A stretch of DNA of 64,000 nucleotides from Thalassolituus maritimus (GTDB lineage Bacteria; Pseudomonadota; Gammaproteobacteria; Pseudomonadales; Oceanobacteraceae): NCBI RefSeq assembly GCF_900156675.1, contig NZ_FTOH01000008.1:1-64000 (forward strand), given 5' to 3'. The notes beneath the pieces are model-generated. The model was not told the DNA's origin, ran no database searches, and saw only the letters and a list, made by a program, of their open reading frames with translations. Numbering within the stretch: position 1 is the first letter of the stretch; the number at the start of each line of letters is the position of its first letter. A program made the translations under genes and the position numbers. Below, piece by piece: positions 56,151 to 64,000 of the stretch.

Positions 56151-57029
56151 ATGAGTGCCCAGACCGTATCAAGCAACGACCGCATGATGTTCGCGATATT
56201 TGTCGCGCTCATGGTGCACGCCATGCTTGTACTGGGCATCAGCTTCAGTGCCGAAGAAAGTCCGGCCTTCAGCTCCACACTGGACGTAACACTCGCGGGC
56301 TACCGTAGTGAGGAGGCGCCTGAGGATGCCGACTTCCTGGCGCAGGAAAATCAGCAGGGCAGCGGCACTCTGGACGAAGCTGAAATGCAGACCACGGATG
56401 TCGAGGCCGATTTCCACGCCAACGATATCCGCGAGAATGTTCGTGAAGAGCAGATGCCAACGGCACCGCGTGTCCAGGACAGTTTGCACACCCAGGTTGT
56501 CTCCACGACACGTAGCCCCAAGAAACAACAACAGCAAGTTGAAGAGCAACAGACGCCTGCTCCGGATATTCCAGACGGGCCCCAGCAAAGCTTGTTCGAA
56601 CGCAGCTTGGAAATCGCCAGCCTACAGGCAAAACTGGATACCGAGCGACAGCTCTATGCACGTATGCCACGGATTCACCGTTTGACCGCAGCTTCGACAA
56701 TGAAAGCCGCAGACGCTTACTACGTAAACCTGTGGCGTCAGAAAATCGAGCGAATGGGGGCAATCAACTACCCTCAGGAAGCTGAAAACTGCTACGACAA
56801 TTGCCGCTTGCGGATTTTGGTATCCATCAATCCTGATGGCAGTATTCACGAGCTTGCAGTGCTGGAGTCTTCAGGACGCAGAGTGCTCGATGAAGCCGCC
56901 ACTCGCATTGTGCGACTTGCGGCTCCGTTCGCCCCGTTCACCAACGAAATGCGACGCGAGATGGATCGACTGGAAATCATCCGTACCTGGCAGTTCACCG
57001 GCGATCGCTACCTGTCGGGGTCAAACTGA
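56151..57029 (+). CDS. tonB3: TonB3-like energy transducer
   Basis: A 292-residue TonB-family protein. One N-terminal membrane segment (MFAIFVALMVHAMLVLGISF) is followed by an acidic Gln-rich linker and a helical stretch (FERSLEIASLQAKLDTERQ). The C-terminal TonB fold includes CRLRILVSINPDGSIHELAV and RIVRLAAPFAPF. The Pro-rich spacer of ordinary TonB is missing. In P. aeruginosa the gene in this position, tonB3, is needed for twitching motility. The same position next to the pil-chp genes supports that assignment. Its stop shares a base with the yqgE start. Confidence 0.8.
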   Translation: MSAQTVSSNDRMMFAIFVALMVHAMLVLGISFSAEESPAFSSTLDVTLAGYRSEEAPEDADFLAQENQQGSGTLDEAEMQTTDVEADFHANDIRENVREEQMPTAPRVQDSLHTQVVSTTRSPKKQQQQVEEQQTPAPDIPDGPQQSLFERSLEIASLQAKLDTERQLYARMPRIHRLTAASTMKAADAYYVNLWRQKIERMGAINYPQEAENCYDNCRLRILVSINPDGSIHELAVLESSGRRVLDEAATRIVRLAAPFAPFTNEMRREMDRLEIIRTWQFTGDRYLSGSN

Positions 57030-57586
57030 TGCTTGAGCTGAACAGCCTTCGCAATCACCTGTTAATAGCCATGCCGGGGCTTGATGGCTCCTGGTTTGGT
57101 GGCACGGTGACCTACCTGTGCGAACACAACGCCGACGGCGCCATGGGCCTTGTGCTCAACAAACCCTCCAGCATTGAGTTCAGTGACATCTGTGAACAGC
57201 TGGATATTGATCGCCGCAGCCATATTGCACCCACCATTCTTCAGGGCGGCCCAGTCAGTCCGGAGCAAGGATTTATCCTGCACGAAGAAACCGGTGACTG
57301 GGGCGCTACCATGAATATCACAGAACGAACGCATCTGACCTCGTCGCAGGATATTCTGCGCGCGATTGCTCAAGGCACGGGCCCGCAGAATTATAGTCTT
57401 GGCCTTGGTTATGCTGGATGGAGTGCCGGTCAGTTAGACGAAGAACTGCGTGAGAATGCCTGGCTCACCCTGGAAGCCACCCCCGACCTCCTGTTCCGTC
57501 TCGATCAGCGCGACTTATACGACGTCGCACTCAGCAAGCTGGGCGTCAGCGCCGAATTTCTCAGTGACGAGTCGGGCCATGCCTGA
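57029..57586 (+). CDS. yqgE: YqgE/AlgH family protein
   Basis: A 185-residue conserved protein of the UPF0301 family, called AlgH in Pseudomonas. Its molecular role is unknown. NHLLIAMPGLDGSWFGGTVTYL and GLVLNKPSS near the N-terminus and LGYAGWSAGQLDEEL are family signatures. It is coupled to tonB by a one-base TGATG overlap and to ruvX by an 8 bp overlap. Confidence 0.93.
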   Translation: MLELNSLRNHLLIAMPGLDGSWFGGTVTYLCEHNADGAMGLVLNKPSSIEFSDICEQLDIDRRSHIAPTILQGGPVSPEQGFILHEETGDWGATMNITERTHLTSSQDILRAIAQGTGPQNYSLGLGYAGWSAGQLDEELRENAWLTLEATPDLLFRLDQRDLYDVALSKLGVSAEFLSDESGHA

Positions 57587-58037
57587 TTCTCCTCAGATTC
57601 CTGATCGCATCACTTCCGTCATGGGGTTCGATTTCGGTACTCGCCGCATCGGCATTGCCATCGGCCAGCGCCTGACCGACAGTGCCAATGCGCTCGAACC
57701 GATCAAAGCGAAAGACGGAGTGCCCGACTGGGACGCGCTGGAACGCATCATTACTGAATGGCAACCTGACGCCTTTGTCACTGGCCTGCCACTGAATATG
57801 GACGGCACCCCTTCAGAAATGAGTCGAAGAGCGGCAAAATTTTCCCGCCGTCTGGAAGGACGTTTCCATCGTCCTTCGTACACTCAGGACGAGCGCCTGA
57901 CCAGTTACGAAGCAAAAGGTATGGTCATCGAAGAATCCGGACACCAGAACTTCGGTGATTACTCGGTAGACGGCCTTGCTGCCTGCCTGATTCTGGAAAG
58001 CTGGATGTCAGAACACCCGAAAGCAGGAGAGCAATGA
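57579..58037 (+). CDS. ruvX: RuvX/YqgF Holliday junction resolvase-like nuclease
   Basis: A 152-residue RNase H-fold nuclease linked to 16S rRNA 5' processing. The ATG at 57579 lies inside the yqgE end; the frame continues upstream only as shadow. The first catalytic Asp is in MGFDFGTRRIGIAIGQ, and the later DERLTSYEA and DGLAACLILESW carry other conserved acids. It overlaps yqgE by 8 bp and pyrR by 4 bp. Confidence 0.94.
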   Translation: MPDSPQIPDRITSVMGFDFGTRRIGIAIGQRLTDSANALEPIKAKDGVPDWDALERIITEWQPDAFVTGLPLNMDGTPSEMSRRAAKFSRRLEGRFHRPSYTQDERLTSYEAKGMVIEESGHQNFGDYSVDGLAACLILESWMSEHPKAGEQ

Positions 58038-58531
58038 TGAATCTGCCGGATATAGAACAAATCACTCAAGACCTTGCTGAGCAGGTCACGGAGCTAATGA
58101 ACGAACGCCAACTCGATGATCCATTACTGGTTGGCATCCGAACAGGTGGTGTCTGGGTAGCCGAGCGCCTCAACGACACGCTGAAATGTACCGACGATGT
58201 CGCCTCGCTCGATATCAGCTTCTACCGTGATGACTTCACCCGCCACGGCCTGCACCCGAAAGTTCAGGGGTCAGAGTTGCCGGATTCGATTGAAGACCGA
58301 CACATCATTCTCATCGACGACGTCATTATGAGCGGTCGCACCATACGCGCAGCCATGAATGAGCTTTTTGATTATGGCCGCCCAGCCAGTATTACCCTGG
58401 TATGCCTGCTGGATATTGGCCGACGCGAATTACCGATTCAGCCAGACCTCTGTGGAGCAACTCTGGCATTAAACGATGGCCAGCTGGTCAAGCTGACCGG
58501 CCCGCGCCCCTTAGTTCTGACTCTGGCCTGA
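58034..58531 (+). CDS. pyrR: PyrR bifunctional regulator/uracil phosphoribosyltransferase
   Basis: A 165-residue PRTase-fold protein. The PRPP-binding motif is [19 protein letters not shown], with [13 protein letters not shown] before it. In Pseudomonas, PyrR affects pyrimidine gene expression; in Bacillus it is an RNA-binding attenuator. It lies directly upstream of pyrB. An alternative ATG is one codon downstream. Confidence 0.94.
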   Translation: MMNLPDIEQITQDLAEQVTELMNERQLDDPLLVGIRTGGVWVAERLNDTLKCTDDVASLDISFYRDDFTRHGLHPKVQGSELPDSIEDRHIILIDDVIMSGRTIRAAMNELFDYGRPASITLVCLLDIGRRELPIQPDLCGATLALNDGQLVKLTGPRPLVLTLA

Positions 58532-58544
58532 ACAGGAACACCAC

Positions 58545-59534
58545 ATGACTGATCCCAACACAGTCCAGCTCACCGAAGACGGACGCCTGAAGCACTTTCT
58601 GACGACCGAAGGCCTGAGCCGCGAGCTACTTACCGAGATACTGGACACCGCCGATTCCTTTATCAGTACACAGGAACGTGCCGTAAAAACCGTTCCGTTG
58701 CTGCGCGGTAAAACCGTTGTGAACCTGTTTTTCGAAAACAGCACCCGGACCCGTTCAACGTTTGAACTCGCAGCAAAACGTCTGTCTGCCGATATCCTCA
58801 ATCTCGATATCGCGCGCTCGGCGACTTCTAAGGGTGAAACTTTGATGGACACCCTCTGGAACCTCGAGGCTATGTACAGCGACATGTTCGTCGTTCGTCA
58901 CTCAGACTCAGGGGCTGCGCATTTTATTGCCGAACAGGTAACGCCGAACGTCGCCATTATCAATGCCGGTGACGGGCGCCACGCGCACCCGACTCAGGCC
59001 ATGCTTGATATGCTCACCATCCGCCGCCACAAAGGCGATATCGAGGGCAAAATCGTCGCCATCGTCGGTGATATTCTGCACTCACGGGTTGCCCGCTCGC
59101 AGATTCATGCGCTGCGCACATTAGGGGCCGCAGAAGTCCGGGTCATTGGCCCGGGAACACTTCTGCCTTCGGATATCGAAAGCATGGGCGCTGTTCCTTA
59201 TTACGACATGAGAGCCGGCCTTGCCGACTGCGACGTTGTGATCATGCTGCGCTTGCAGAAAGAACGTATGCAAAATGCACTCCTGCCGTCAGAAGGTGAA
59301 TTTTTCAAACTCTACGGTCTGACGAAAGAAAAACTGGCATTCGCCAAGCCGGATGCCATCGTGATGCACCCGGGCCCGATCAACCGAGGTGTTGAAATTG
59401 AATCCGCCGTCGCCGACGGCGACCAGTCCGTCATCCTGAATCAGGTCAGCTACGGCATTGCCGTTCGTATGGCCGTGATGGCGATGGCCATGAGCGGCCA
59501 GCAAACACCCGTGAACAGTGAGGAGCCTGCCTGA
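58545..59534 (+). CDS. pyrB: aspartate carbamoyltransferase catalytic subunit
   Basis: First committed step of pyrimidine synthesis. The 329-residue protein has the carbamoyl-phosphate motif [19 protein letters not shown] and the aspartate loop [19 protein letters not shown] is diagnostic. The enzyme belongs to the class that binds a pseudo-dihydroorotase (PyrC'), which is encoded by the next gene with one shared base. AGGAAC precedes the ATG. Confidence 0.97.
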   Translation: MTDPNTVQLTEDGRLKHFLTTEGLSRELLTEILDTADSFISTQERAVKTVPLLRGKTVVNLFFENSTRTRSTFELAAKRLSADILNLDIARSATSKGETLMDTLWNLEAMYSDMFVVRHSDSGAAHFIAEQVTPNVAIINAGDGRHAHPTQAMLDMLTIRRHKGDIEGKIVAIVGDILHSRVARSQIHALRTLGAAEVRVIGPGTLLPSDIESMGAVPYYDMRAGLADCDVVIMLRLQKERMQNALLPSEGEFFKLYGLTKEKLAFAKPDAIVMHPGPINRGVEIESAVADGDQSVILNQVSYGIAVRMAVMAMAMSGQQTPVNSEEPA

Positions 59535-60799
59535 TGAGATATCTGCATATTGCGAATGCGCGGGTAATCAATCCTCAGACCCAGACAGATGAGATCACCG
59601 ATGTCTTTGTCGCTGATGGCCGCATCGCGACACTCGGTCGCCGACCGGATGCCGGTGAGATTGAACACACAATCGACGCCACGGGTCAGTGGCTGATCCC
59701 GGGGCTGATCGACCTGGGCGGCCATTTGCCAGAGCCCGGTTACAGCCAGAAAGGCAGCATTGCCAGCGAAACAGAAGCAGCCGCCCGCGGTGGCTTCACT
59801 CATATCTGCAGCTTACCGGACACTAAACCCGTCGCGGACACCTCCGCCGTGGTCAAACTGATTCTGGAAAAAGCCAGTAAAGCCGGTTTCAGCCGCGTAC
59901 TGCCGCTGGGCGCCATGACACAAGATCTGGCCGGCGAGCAACTGGCCAGCATGTACACATTGTCAGAAGCTGGCGCTGTTGCTATGAGCAATGCCCGCCG
60001 TCCGGTCAGAAACAGCTATGTACTGCGCCGCCTGATGGAATACGCAGCGACGTACGATATTCCTCTCTTCCTCAATGCCAATGATCTCAGCCTGTCCGAT
60101 GGCGGCTGCATGCACGAAGGCCCTGTGGCGACCCGCATGGGCTTGCCGGGGATACCTGAAACGGCAGAAACCATCGCCCTCGCGCAGATTCTTCTCCTGG
60201 TAGAGCAGACCGGCGTACGCGCTCATATCAGCCAGATTACCTGCCGCCGCAGTGTCAGCATGCTGCAGCAAGCACTGGAAAACGGTTTACGCGTTACCGC
60301 AGACACGCCTCTGGCCAATCTGCTCTATACCCACGAAGCAGTCACCGGCTACGATAGCCTGTACAACGTGCAGCCGCCGTTACGCAGTGAGCGGGACCGC
60401 GAGGCATTGGTGCAGGCCGTAGCACGTGGTGAACTGGCCATCAGCTCAAACCATAGTCCTCATGAAATTGCCGCTAAAAAAGCGCCGTTTTCAGATGCTG
60501 AGCCGGGCATGAGCCAGTATGACGCCTTCCTGCCGCAAGCCATGACGCTTGTCAGCCGTGAAGAGCTAACAGTCGAACAGCTTGTACGTGCTCTGTCCGC
60601 TACACCGGCCAATGTTCTCGGGCTGTCACAATCCCTGACGGAAGGGGCGGATTTTAATGCCGTCCTGTACGACCCACGAGACGAGTACACACTCACTGCA
60701 TCAGAAATGGCCTCCGGAGGCCACAACCACCCCCTTCTGAACCGAACTGTCGCGGGTAAAGTCGCGCAGGTATTTCTGGAAGGCTGCCGTATCTGCTGA
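59534..60799 (+). CDS. pyrC': inactive dihydroorotase-like subunit PyrC'
   Basis: A 421-residue amidohydrolase-fold protein. The first metal motif of active dihydroorotase (HxH in D-x-H-V-H) is DLGGHLPEPG here, with Gly62 in place of the first His. Another metal-site stretch reads LNANDLS, where active enzymes have a His, and the late DHAPH is NHSPH. The catalytic site is therefore lost. In Pseudomonas such a protein is needed to assemble the ATCase dodecamer with PyrB. It is coupled to pyrB by a one-base overlap. Confidence 0.92.
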   Translation: MRYLHIANARVINPQTQTDEITDVFVADGRIATLGRRPDAGEIEHTIDATGQWLIPGLIDLGGHLPEPGYSQKGSIASETEAAARGGFTHICSLPDTKPVADTSAVVKLILEKASKAGFSRVLPLGAMTQDLAGEQLASMYTLSEAGAVAMSNARRPVRNSYVLRRLMEYAATYDIPLFLNANDLSLSDGGCMHEGPVATRMGLPGIPETAETIALAQILLLVEQTGVRAHISQITCRRSVSMLQQALENGLRVTADTPLANLLYTHEAVTGYDSLYNVQPPLRSERDREALVQAVARGELAISSNHSPHEIAAKKAPFSDAEPGMSQYDAFLPQAMTLVSREELTVEQLVRALSATPANVLGLSQSLTEGADFNAVLYDPRDEYTLTASEMASGGHNHPLLNRTVAGKVAQVFLEGCRIC

Positions 60800-60877
60800 T
60801 TCTGACAGAAACAGTAAAACGGCGAAAAACGCCGGGCCATCTATACTGAAACACACACCCACTTTGTGCAGTAAGTG

Positions 60878-63658
60878 ATGAACCCGGCCAACTCTATTCC
60901 GGACCAGAGCACTCTGAATCGCTGGCGTCAGAACTTTCTCGACCTCAACGCTCAGAAGCTGGCGTCCGCGCGAGAACAACTCTCTCCCCGACAGCAGGCC
61001 GTGCTGGATGTTCTGCCGCTCCTGCTGCACTGCAATGGTTCCCGCTTACCCGGCTATGTCGCGCCTCACACTCCGTGCGGAATCACAGGTTACACTCCGA
61101 CACTTGAGCACCATTCAGCATTGCACCAGTTTGCCCGTGGCGCTCAGATCCCCAGAGACCCCGGGCAACGCTGCATTGAAGGCGTATTCCTCATGGGTAG
61201 CCTGGGTAGTGTTGCCCAAAGCCGCAACAGCGACCTTGATGTGTGGTTATGTCACGACGAATTAATGACAGATCATCAGGTCAGCGCACTTCAGGAAAAG
61301 TGCACACGTATTGAAAAGTGGGCCGATGCACAAGGCACGGAAGTCCACTTCTTTCTGATGAACCTTAAAGACTTCCGCGACGGTCAGAGCCAGTCGGCCG
61401 ACGGTGAAGACTGTGGCAGCAGCCAGCATCTGCTGTTGTTGGATGAGTTCTACCGCAGCGCCCTCTGGCTCGCAGGAAAAACCCCACGCTGGTGGTTAAC
61501 GCCCGAAGCACTGGAATATCAGGCCGACAGCTACTGGGCGAAACTCACAGAAAACCATCTCATCGATGTCGCCGACTGGCTGGATGTCGGCAGCCTGCCA
61601 ACCATACCCGCCGGTGAGTTCGTCGGCGCCGGGCTATGGCAACTCAATAAGGGGCTCAGCAATCCATACAAATCTCTGCTGAAACTCCTTCTGAATCGCG
61701 AATATGCCTCGGCATACCCGGACATCCGGCCTCTGGCCTGGGATTTCCGTAAACAGGTTCAGGAGGGAAACGCCGACCTCTTAAATACCGACCCCTACCT
61801 TCTTATGTTGCGCCGGCTTGAGTCTCACCTGAGCGAAGACGAGGGCGATCTGCGTGATCTCATGCGCAGGGCCTTCTACTTCAAATCAGGCGTTCAGTTG
61901 ACGCGACTGGTAGGCAACCAGCGCCAACAGCGCCGGGTGAAAGCGCTTGAAGAACAGATCAAAGAATGGGGATGGACCTACACTTACCTGGACGAGCTGG
62001 ACAGTCGCCAAAGCTGGCCAGCACGTAAGGTCATGAATGAGCGTAATGCACTGGTAACGCAGATGCTGAACAGCTATCGGGCGCTCGCGACCTTCTCGCA
62101 GGAACACGCACAATCCCTGCACATTAAAGAACGCGACCTCAGGGTACTCGGCAATCAACTGTTTGCTGCGTTCAGGGCCGAGCCGGGGAAGATCATCGAC
62201 ATCAACCCTAAAATCCGCAGCGACATGGAAGAGGAGAAACTCACCCTCAACCTCAAAGAAGGCATCTGGCAACTGATACCAGGCAGCTGGCGCCCCGGAG
62301 ACGACAGCGCCGTACTGATGCAGACGCCTTCGATCATCGAAGCCCTGGTATTTGCCCGGCGTAACGGCATGCTCACCAGTCACTCCCATGTCGCACTGTA
62401 TCCGGCGCATAACCCAGTGACCCAATACGAGCTCAGATCTCTGCTGCAGGACATTATGGAAATCCCCCTGCCGGGCAAAAAGAGCATCGACTTCACCAGT
62501 GACCAGACGCCTCTGCGCTGGCATTTATTCGTCAATCCGGGCGTTAATCCGCAGCAGTCACTGTCACGGCGAGGCATGCAGAAAATAAGCAACCGTGACG
62601 ATGCTCTGGGCTTCAGCTCGAGTCGCGAGAACCTGGTTCAGTCGGTCGAGCTTCTCACCATCACCAGCTGGGGAGAATGGCAGATCAGTTACTACTCTGG
62701 CGCTGATACCGTACACGAGGCAATGCTGCAGGTACTCAATTTCCGCAGTAAAGCAGATACCCAGACCTGGCCAGAATGGCGTATTCACTGTCATTGCCAG
62801 GTTCGATCGGTGGCGATTCAGAAACGCCTTGAGCAATTGCTTAGCGACCTGATTGATCACCTGTCACAGACTAAACCTGCGCCTTATCTGCTCCAGACAG
62901 GGGACAGCTTTCATCTCATTGAATACCGCCGCAGAGAGGTCGTCAGTCACCACGCTGAGAATCTCAAAGCGCTGATAAAGCTCCTCGCTCGTCCGCGTCC
63001 CCGCTTCCGCCGATGGCACCTCGACCGTCATGCTTTGCCCAGCAGCCCTCTGCGTCTGATCCTGGAACAGGGCGAAGGCGACCAATGGCACGTCTGGTAC
63101 TGGCGCCAGAAAGGTAAAGTTTTTCTTTATGTGATGGACCAGTACGGATCATTGCATTATCAGGAGCAAAGTGGCTCGGATATTCGTTCGACCCTGGTGC
63201 CTTTACTGAGGTTCATCCGCCGACTGAATCAACGCTGGGCTGATGAGTTGCAACAAGAGCGCTGGCCCCTGCACCTGAGCGAACTGCTGCTCGATGGCGA
63301 AACCCTGTCTTTCAGTGCGGAACGTCGCCGTATCCCCGTGGAAGCCCGTGAGCCTGCAACCATTGAAGTCAGCGCTCAATCGCACACAAAATCGGCTCTG
63401 GAAATATCCGTCAATGGCGTCACGCTGTCACAAGCCACGTCAGGCACTCAGTTATTGCAGGAGGCACGGCAAGCGATCATTGCTGCACGTGCCCACGACC
63501 ATGCCCAACCTGTCTGGTTAAGCGATATAACTATCGATGACAACCGCCACCTGACCCGCCATCTGCAATTCAGGCAACGGCTGGAGCACCTGTTAAACCA
63601 TCCGTCATCCGCCCCCTCTTCCCCGGCCCGCAAAGGACGCGCTCAGGCGCAGACATAG
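60878..63658 (+). CDS. cyaA: class I adenylate cyclase
   Basis: Makes cAMP. The 926-residue protein has the enterobacterial class I layout: an N-terminal catalytic domain of about 500 residues with FLMGSLGSVAQSRNSDLDVW, and a large C-terminal regulatory half. The ATG at 60878 is preceded by an in-frame GTG one codon earlier. No strong ribosome binding site is visible, so translation may be limited. It lies close to the Chp pilus system, whose output in Pseudomonas is adenylate cyclase activity (a different, class III cyclase there). Confidence 0.95.
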   Translation: MNPANSIPDQSTLNRWRQNFLDLNAQKLASAREQLSPRQQAVLDVLPLLLHCNGSRLPGYVAPHTPCGITGYTPTLEHHSALHQFARGAQIPRDPGQRCIEGVFLMGSLGSVAQSRNSDLDVWLCHDELMTDHQVSALQEKCTRIEKWADAQGTEVHFFLMNLKDFRDGQSQSADGEDCGSSQHLLLLDEFYRSALWLAGKTPRWWLTPEALEYQADSYWAKLTENHLIDVADWLDVGSLPTIPAGEFVGAGLWQLNKGLSNPYKSLLKLLLNREYASAYPDIRPLAWDFRKQVQEGNADLLNTDPYLLMLRRLESHLSEDEGDLRDLMRRAFYFKSGVQLTRLVGNQRQQRRVKALEEQIKEWGWTYTYLDELDSRQSWPARKVMNERNALVTQMLNSYRALATFSQEHAQSLHIKERDLRVLGNQLFAAFRAEPGKIIDINPKIRSDMEEEKLTLNLKEGIWQLIPGSWRPGDDSAVLMQTPSIIEALVFARRNGMLTSHSHVALYPAHNPVTQYELRSLLQDIMEIPLPGKKSIDFTSDQTPLRWHLFVNPGVNPQQSLSRRGMQKISNRDDALGFSSSRENLVQSVELLTITSWGEWQISYYSGADTVHEAMLQVLNFRSKADTQTWPEWRIHCHCQVRSVAIQKRLEQLLSDLIDHLSQTKPAPYLLQTGDSFHLIEYRRREVVSHHAENLKALIKLLARPRPRFRRWHLDRHALPSSPLRLILEQGEGDQWHVWYWRQKGKVFLYVMDQYGSLHYQEQSGSDIRSTLVPLLRFIRRLNQRWADELQQERWPLHLSELLLDGETLSFSAERRRIPVEAREPATIEVSAQSHTKSALEISVNGVTLSQATSGTQLLQEARQAIIAARAHDHAQPVWLSDITIDDNRHLTRHLQFRQRLEHLLNHPSSAPSSPARKGRAQAQT

Positions 63659-63678
63659 CACACCATTGCCCGTATAAT
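63650..63678 (+). promoter_or_regulatory. candidate lptM promoter
   Basis: TATAAT at 63673-63678 is perfect. A partial -35 box CAGACA lies at 63650-63655, 17 bp upstream. It is in the cyaA-lptM gap. Confidence 0.55.
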
Positions 63679-63703
63679 GCGTGGCATTCTGTGGGAGGTA
63701 GCT

Positions 63704-63823
63704 ATGAACCTGAAAACCATCGCCTGTGTGTCTCTGATGTTGCTGTTCGCAATTGGTATCAGTGCCTGTGGTCAGAAAGGTCCGCTCTATCTTCCAGACT
63801 CCGAACAAGAACAAGAGCAGTAA
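63704..63823 (+). CDS. lptM: small lipoprotein LptM (YifL)
   Basis: A 39-residue lipoprotein. The signal ends in the lipobox ISAC with Cys22, followed by GQKGPLYLP, the hallmark of the family. LptM helps LptD mature in the outer-membrane LPS translocon in E. coli. GGGAGG precedes the ATG by a few bases. It lies 4 bp before lysA, as in many gammaproteobacteria. Confidence 0.93.
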   Translation: MNLKTIACVSLMLLFAIGISACGQKGPLYLPDSEQEQEQ

Positions 63824-63827
63824 GCCC

Positions 63828-64000
63828 ATGTCAGCATTTTTATACCAGAACGGCAGCCTGCATGCCGAAAACGTCTCTCTGACCGCACTGGCCAAAGAAC
63901 ACGGCACGCCCCTGTACGTCTACTCGCGCAGTGCCTTCGAACAAGCCTACCTTGCCTATACTGTTGCTCTGGGTGAGTGGCCTCATCTGGTGTGCTTCGC
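63828..64000 (+). CDS. lysA: diaminopimelate decarboxylase (partial, runs off the right edge)
   Basis: The first 57 codons of lysA are present. The N-terminus SAFLYQNGSLHAENVSLTAL, then GTPLYVYSRSAFEQAY, matches the family, which decarboxylates meso-diaminopimelate to lysine with PLP. The PLP lysine lies beyond the window. The gene begins 4 bp after the lptM stop. Confidence 0.92.
   Translation, partial: MSAFLYQNGSLHAENVSLTALAKEHGTPLYVYSRSAFEQAYLAYTVALGEWPHLVCF

Noticed and set aside
60820-60834. CGGCG-AAAAA-CGCCG hairpin after pyrC' as a terminator
   Set aside because: The stem is only 5 bp and no T-tract follows.

Overview
The window reads as chromosomal DNA of a marine-type gammaproteobacterium related to Pseudomonas and the Oceanospirillales. 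The evidence is gene content and gene order. A pilGHIJK-chpABC cluster is followed by gshB, a TonB3-like gene, algH/yqgE, ruvX, pyrR, pyrB and an inactive pyrC', which is the Pseudomonas-type arrangement. A class I cyaA followed by lptM and lysA, an LpoP-type PBP1b partner, and a methionine-cycle locus led by an ArsR-methyltransferase regulator agree with this. Nothing suggests a plasmid or phage; no integrase, transposase, tRNA or CRISPR array was seen.

Layout. 1-366: three tandem rRNA-type promoters and an rrn leader with boxA on the minus strand, so a 16S rRNA gene should lie just left of the window. 367-7369: tyrS, mepM-anmK, a DsrE-like secreted protein with erpA, bactofilin with its membrane neighbour, and argC. 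7576-11635: a CLC-type chloride protein, hemJ, hemL and a small membrane protein. 11739-18505: a 1725-residue secreted Asp-rich protein with cadherin-like domains and a long hierarchical array of thrombospondin type 3 repeats, then a chemoreceptor. 18551-25437: lpoP-mrcB, glnE and ilvE. 25521-31143: a lipoprotein, a CoA-transferase family enzyme, an unrecorded 44-codon gene, DNA topoisomerase III and a glutathione S-transferase-like protein. 31321-35963: the SAM/SAH cycle operon sahR-metK-ahcY-metF behind one perfect palindrome. 35976-42522: an A+T-richer cell-surface glycan block with two sialyltransferase-like enzymes, two other glycosyltransferases, two small kinases and an O-antigen ligase-like protein. 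42535-54802: the Chp chemosensory system that controls type IV pili, on the minus strand. 55138-60799: gshB, tonB3-like, yqgE, ruvX, pyrR, pyrB and pyrC'. 60878 to the right edge: cyaA, lptM and the start of lysA.

How the genes work together. Several blocks concern the envelope: peptidoglycan growth and recycling (mepM, anmK, mrcB/lpoP), bactofilin, a glycan/LPS island and a giant Ca-binding surface protein. The Chp system and the TonB3-like protein both point to type IV pilus twitching, and class I adenylate cyclase is a usual output of Chp signalling. The methionine-cycle block is the best resolved regulatory unit: the palindrome covers the -35 box of the sahR promoter, and the predicted transcript begins at the ATG. 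The most unusual items are the duplicated repeat superunit in the Asp-rich protein, the glycan island with its O-antigen ligase frame that lacks a standard start, the 44-codon gene, and the channel-like substitution in the CLC protein.
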